From positions 1,550,001-1,614,000 of the forward strand of contig JAVFKD010000004.1 of the NCBI GenBank assembly GCA_036429605.1: a stretch of DNA of 64,000 nt. The letters run 5' to 3'. The notes under the pieces are model-generated. The model made no database searches. It saw only the letters and a program-made list of their open reading frames with translations, and was not told the DNA's origin. The stretch comes from Cladobotryum mycophilum (Eukaryota > Ascomycota > Sordariomycetes > Hypocreales > Hypocreaceae). A program made the position numbers and the translations under genes. Below are positions 59,901 to 64,000 of this stretch, piece after piece (the first letter of the stretch is position 1; every line of letters starts with the position of its first letter).

Positions 59901-62088
59901 TATACTACGGATTAATTATTACCGTTGCGGTTGCAGTGAAGGATTCTTCTTCTTTTTTATGTAGCCGAACGGAACCCAAAAAAAAAACGTCCGTGGGCCA
60001 CGTTTTTTGTTTTGTTTTCTTGGATGAGAAAAAGGCTGAAAAGAGGCGAAAGGCGAAAGGATTCAATGCGGGAGATGGGGGGCGTGTGGGTTTTTGATGT
60101 AGGTAATCCGGGAAGTAACGGTAAGGTTTCTATCTTGAAGTTGATCAGTCATTTGGTTACTGGGGTATGAGGAGGAGGAGGAGGAGGAGATGAGGATGGG
60201 TTCGGATGAGTGACGTAGACGGGGAATAGGAGAAATTGTGTCCATGGGCTTGATGATACGGCGTGGAATAGACAAAGACGGGATTTGGTTCGGGGGATTC
60301 AAGTGAAGCTGTTTAAGTGATAAGACGAATACACCGGAATTAGTTGATGGGGCATAGGCTACTCGGAACTTGGTCATTGATGAGTAAAATGTATTTGAAG
60401 GCTGTAGACGTTCACTGCCTACCCTAGGAGAATGCTTGGACCGGTTCATTGAAAGCCATCGGAATCATACTCAAGGGCCTGTTAGTGGCTCAACATGCGG
60501 CCCGTATCACTTGATCCCCGTGCTGAGCTTTCCTCGTAGTGGTGACGCGGACTGCACAGGGAGGGGCTGTAGAAACACGACAAGTAGTACGGCCTGGTAT
60601 TGTTCAATATCGTGAGTGTTGTGTTCTACATCTCTGTCTACTTGATTAGACTACTGATGGACTCGCAGGGTAGGTTGTAAGCTATGAGACGGTATTGATC
60701 TCGGCGTCCTTGCTACGTCAAAGTAGACGAGCCACCCGCAATTCTCATGACGTGCTGAAACCAGACATCTCAGTCCATCATTAGTCATGAATGGAGAATA
60801 TACTACGCCTGTGTCTCCGTTTATTGAGTCTCGAGAGTTTCCAACGATGGGGGTGGGATATATGGCGTCTCTCTATTGATGTAGTGGAGTCTCGCCGCCA
60901 CTAAGGGCTACCACATGGTGTCACATCTGTAACCTGAATAACTTCAAAATCTTGGAGCTCAAAGTTTTCCCCCACAAGGCTCGATTCTCGGAGGGTAGGC
61001 TCATAGATGTTGAAACGCTTGATGTTTGACTAGACGCTCCCCGATGCCAAGGCAGCAGTATAAGCCACTGCTGAGCCCCCTTACTGATACACTGCCCACT
61101 CCTTCAACAATACGAAGCCGTGTCAGCTTGCTAATCTTGGAGCCTAGCTACATGCTCGAAATGCATCATGTTTATTCATTTTTAGCTAAATATAAGAGTA
61201 TAGTTGTTCGTGTCTCAGAGTGGGGAAAATCTGGCTATGATGACTGGTGGTTCAATCTCACAACCGCGTAGCCCCCATGCCAATAGCCAAACCTCCCGCT
61301 TCTCTTCATCCCATGCTTCTATATAACTGTAGTCATAATAGATAGTAAAACCTTCGGCCTTGGCCCATAGCTTTTATTATGTTGTAACCCATCTCGTCTG
61401 ATCTTTGATGGTGATCTCCCCCCGGCAATCCGGGAGGATGGACATCGATTCCGGATGGATCCGGTTACACACCCCAACTAAGCGCACAAGTTAGCAAAAA
61501 ACTGGGTTTCGTTTGAAGGTGGAAGGAACTTACATGCTGATCTAAGAAACATATTGCTGCTGCCTACAATCTTTGTTGTGTTGGATTGATCCTGTGGGCC
61601 TAGATGGATGATGCGTTGTGTTCTCCGTTGATCCATCTGATCTCATTCTGAGTCATTCATGGCAACATCTCTCGTAGCTGCCCTGTGAGGCTATAACATG
61701 AAAATATGTAAGCTTTTGTCTCAGATCCGTCAATGCAGATAAATATTGACCGTCACCGTCTGCGCAAGGTTCAAAAGGTCTAGGCGATAAAAGGATGTGG
61801 TGAGAATTCGTGGGGCCGTTTTCTCCAACGTTTGTCAGGTCTTTGACAGATCGTGAAATTTGCGTGTAAGTTGTTATTTGCTGGGCCAGTAAACGAAGCA
61901 TTACGGCTGCCGACTACGCTTCATGCTAGTTGGAGGATGCAGATGTGCACAAGTTCTCTGTAATTTGAGTCTATTGCCATCTCATTTCCTCATACTCAGC
62001 CCCAGCTGACATTGTCATGCTTTTTGTCTATCCTTTCAAAATATGGCATTACACATTATTCATCGCTCTCCCTTTCTCTTGTACCCCC

Positions 62089-62560
62089 TCAAGCCATGGT
62101 GTAAACCACCGAGTTGGAGGCTCTGTCGGACCTCTCGAAGAAGCCATTGATGGCCTTGCCGGCAGTATAGCACATGCCGATCCAAATGGGCTTAGGGAAC
62201 CCTTCTAGATTCGCTATAGAAGTAGAATAAAAAAGATTAGCCAACCCGAAGCTTCTTACTGAGATTGGGAGTCTAGGAAAAGAAAAGAAAAAGAGGAACG
62301 GTACCGAGAACGCTCAAAGTAGCGGTGGCATTCCAGCGGTTGGAGCAGTAATCCAGAACAAAGGCCTCCCACTGAGGGGCAGTGTATTTATCTTGTGCCT
62401 TGGTGATGGTGACTGTGACGTCGTCTGTCCAGTTGCCGTTGGCGATCCAGTTCTGGGGGTCGGGGAGAGGGAAGCGGACCATCTTGTTTGCCCGCTGCTC
62501 GAGAGGAGTGGCCATGCCGGAAGTGGCGAGGACGGCGCCGGCGAAGAGGGAGAACTTCAT
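62089..62560 (-). CDS. Small secreted protein, function unknown
   Basis: Exon 1 is 62560-62305 and exon 2 is 62213-62089, giving 126 residues. The 91-nt intron has a GTACCG donor, which is not ideal, and a CTATAG acceptor. Residues 1-17 (MKFSLFAGAVLATSGMA) form a clear signal peptide. PLEQR after it could be a propeptide end. The mature part has two Cys (72 and 100) that could form one disulfide, two N-glycosylation sequons (NWT near 43, NAT near 77) and many Trp. I recognise no domain. Size and secretion fit an effector-like or cell-wall protein. A TATA box lies about 107 bp upstream. Without the intron the frame would end after 95 residues. The splice model is a prediction. Confidence 0.7.
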
Positions 62561-64000
62561 CTTTGAGCAGGTATTCGAAGTGTGGACTTGGTCAGAGCAG
62601 AGCTTTGTTGTTGAGTTTGAGAGCCTTCAAGGTGTCATATCCCTTTAGCAAGGCAGACTTCCCACTCTTTATATACAGTTTCTTTACCGTGTCTCGGGCC
62701 CCTGAGCTGTGGGTATGCAAAATTTTCTGCCTCATCCCTGTAATATTCTCGAATTATGAGCATCCAGCTCCCTTGTGAGAGAGAGAACGGTCAGGCATTC
62801 TGTCCATGTTCCCATGTGGTGCCTGCCTTAGTGCGCGATATGGATGGATCCATGTCTGAGACATGAAAGTCATTGGTGTTCTACCGATCTTCTATCATTT
62901 TTCTCGTCTACCATGACTGATCCATAGCAGGAGACATTTTGGGATATCATTTCTATGCCTTGGTATCCTTAAGAGCACCCAGGTAGAATCGTAAGCTGTG
63001 TTTAGACAAGTTGGTAGTACGTGTTAGGGTAGGCTTACACGATGCAGCATGTCATCTCTCGCTCTCTTCTTGACGCATTTAATGTCCAGTTAAGTTAATT
63101 GCTGTGAGATAGGAACAAAGTCTGTGCAGATGTCTCAACTTAACCTTCCATATATCCTCCCGTGGTGAGTCCACATTATCTACCACGTTTCAATGCGAGA
63201 ACTGATAAGGAACCAGGTTGACCCCCACCCATCCGGCAGTGATGGCGAGTGATGATTTTTTATCATCTGGAAGAAGGCTCTAGATGGTCATATTTCCAAT
63301 GTCGAATGTGAGAGCTGACACGGATTCTGCTCGCCTCATGTGCCCTAAATGTTGGTGGTTGTTATGGATGGCAGAGACCCCAAGCCCTTGGGCTACTACA
63401 GGTTTTTGAACGCTCCCATTCAAGACATGTTTTCTGACCACGAGATAAGTCTCTTCACATGCTTATTATAGGAACATCATGGTCGTCTTACTGAGACACA
63501 TTTTTGGATCTAGAATTTAACTAGAAAAGCCTCCGATCGGTGACTTCTCGGCCGAGTGGAAATAGTGTGTCGGGTCCTTGCCGACTGGCGTAAAGTTGGC
63601 CGAGACAAACCCCATTTAGGTGCCTCGGCAAAAAAAGTGAGGAGGGTTCTACTTTTACAATTACTAATCTATCCATTATATGAGATTGAATAAATAATGA
63701 CAGAAGCATACCAAATTTAGAATATGGGGTCTGAATCACATCTTTGACTGGTGCAGGGGGTTGTGGACGTTGGCGCGTTAATACGATGCAAGGGCACACA
63801 AATTCCTGAATCGACTTACAAGATAGTTTTGCTTGCTACAACCCGCATCAAGATACAAAATTATCACTTTAGTATTGGTATAAGCTAAGTAATGCATAAA
63901 TCACACGTCTTACTAACGCTGATTATGATGGCCGAACCTCTCTCTACATGGCGTAGAATTGGTTACTGGTGGTCGAGGTCACTTTGATGGATGAATGGCT
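62561..64000. other. End of window, no gene seen
   Basis: About 1.4 kb with the promoter of the small secreted protein gene and AT-rich sequence. Near 63540-63640 there are repeated CGGC/GCCG words including a 10-bp palindrome. No coding signal was found. Confidence 0.55.
62667..62675 (-). promoter_or_regulatory. TATA box of the small secreted protein gene
   Basis: TATATAAAG on the minus strand, about 107 bp upstream of the start codon. A strong match in the expected place, which supports that the gene is transcribed. Confidence 0.65.

Larger units (their letters stand above)
47753..62088. other. 14.3-kb stretch with no supported gene
   Basis: The largest gap of the window. It begins with the probable long promoter and leader of the copper-fist gene (minus strand) and ends at the small secreted protein gene. 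It contains many microsatellites, TACC/GTAC-rich patches (for example 53980-54030, 54270-54290, 55930-55950, 58311-58326) and GA/CT tracts. The longest open frame (49582-50394, minus) is low in complexity and shows no family signature. No tRNA, transposase or reverse transcriptase was recognised. Small or frame-broken genes could be missed. Confidence 0.5.

Noticed and set aside
61415..61437. Hairpin CTCCC...CCGG caat CCGGGAG as a bacterial-type terminator
   Set aside because: The genome is eukaryotic, no T run follows and no gene ends there.

Overview
The window comes from a nuclear chromosome of a filamentous ascomycete, most likely a Sordariomycete and plausibly Hypocreales. Genes carry short GT-AG introns, mostly 46-120 nt. 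Zn2Cys6 and copper-fist regulators, an ERT1/AcuK-type factor, an ExgD-type glucanase, FMP52 and a fungal PAN2 are all present, and the single tRNA is a eukaryotic initiator tRNA. Nothing prokaryotic, viral or CRISPR-like was seen, and no intact transposon. Species assignment is inference.

Layout. 0-6.7 kb (minus strand): the start of ADE8 (GAR transformylase, cut by the window edge), a CorA-like membrane protein, and a large helical-repeat/CHAT protein that lacks the central catalytic part of CHAT. 7.4 kb: initiator tRNA-Met. 8.3-17.3 kb: an SDR oxidoreductase, a DUF3632-like protein, a RING protein, FMP52, riboflavin kinase FMN1 and the gluconeogenesis regulator ERT1. 17.3-21.3 kb: no gene seen. 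21.3-27.9 kb (minus strand): a five-exon DHA1-type MFS transporter and the membrane exo-1,3-beta-glucanase ExgD. 29.0-33.0 kb: a methyltransferase-like membrane protein, a JmjC/cupin protein and casein kinase 2 beta. 33.8-42.9 kb: twelve-exon PAN2, a SAM methyltransferase and a Zn2Cys6 regulator resembling COL-26/BglR/RGT1. 46.1-47.8 kb: a copper-fist transcription factor. 47.8-62.1 kb: about 14.3 kb without a gene I can support, rich in microsatellites. 62.1-62.6 kb: a small secreted protein gene with a good TATA box.

The genes do not form one pathway or an obvious biosynthetic cluster. Three DNA-binding regulators (ERT1-like, COL-26-like, copper fist) sit beside unusually long non-coding stretches, which is common for fungal regulatory genes.

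The most consistent oddity is technical. Four conserved genes (FMN1, ERT1, the MFS transporter, ExgD) contain five frame breaks. Four of these are the loss of one base in a G/C run and the fifth lies in a C-rich tract, so consensus errors of the assembly are more likely than pseudogenes. The most interesting biological oddity is the CHAT protein. Its reading frame is open, but the segment that should carry the catalytic His and Cys is cleanly absent, and a CorA-like membrane protein lies next to it on the same strand. Gene models were built by hand from splice signals and reading-frame continuity, with family knowledge from memory; no database search was possible.
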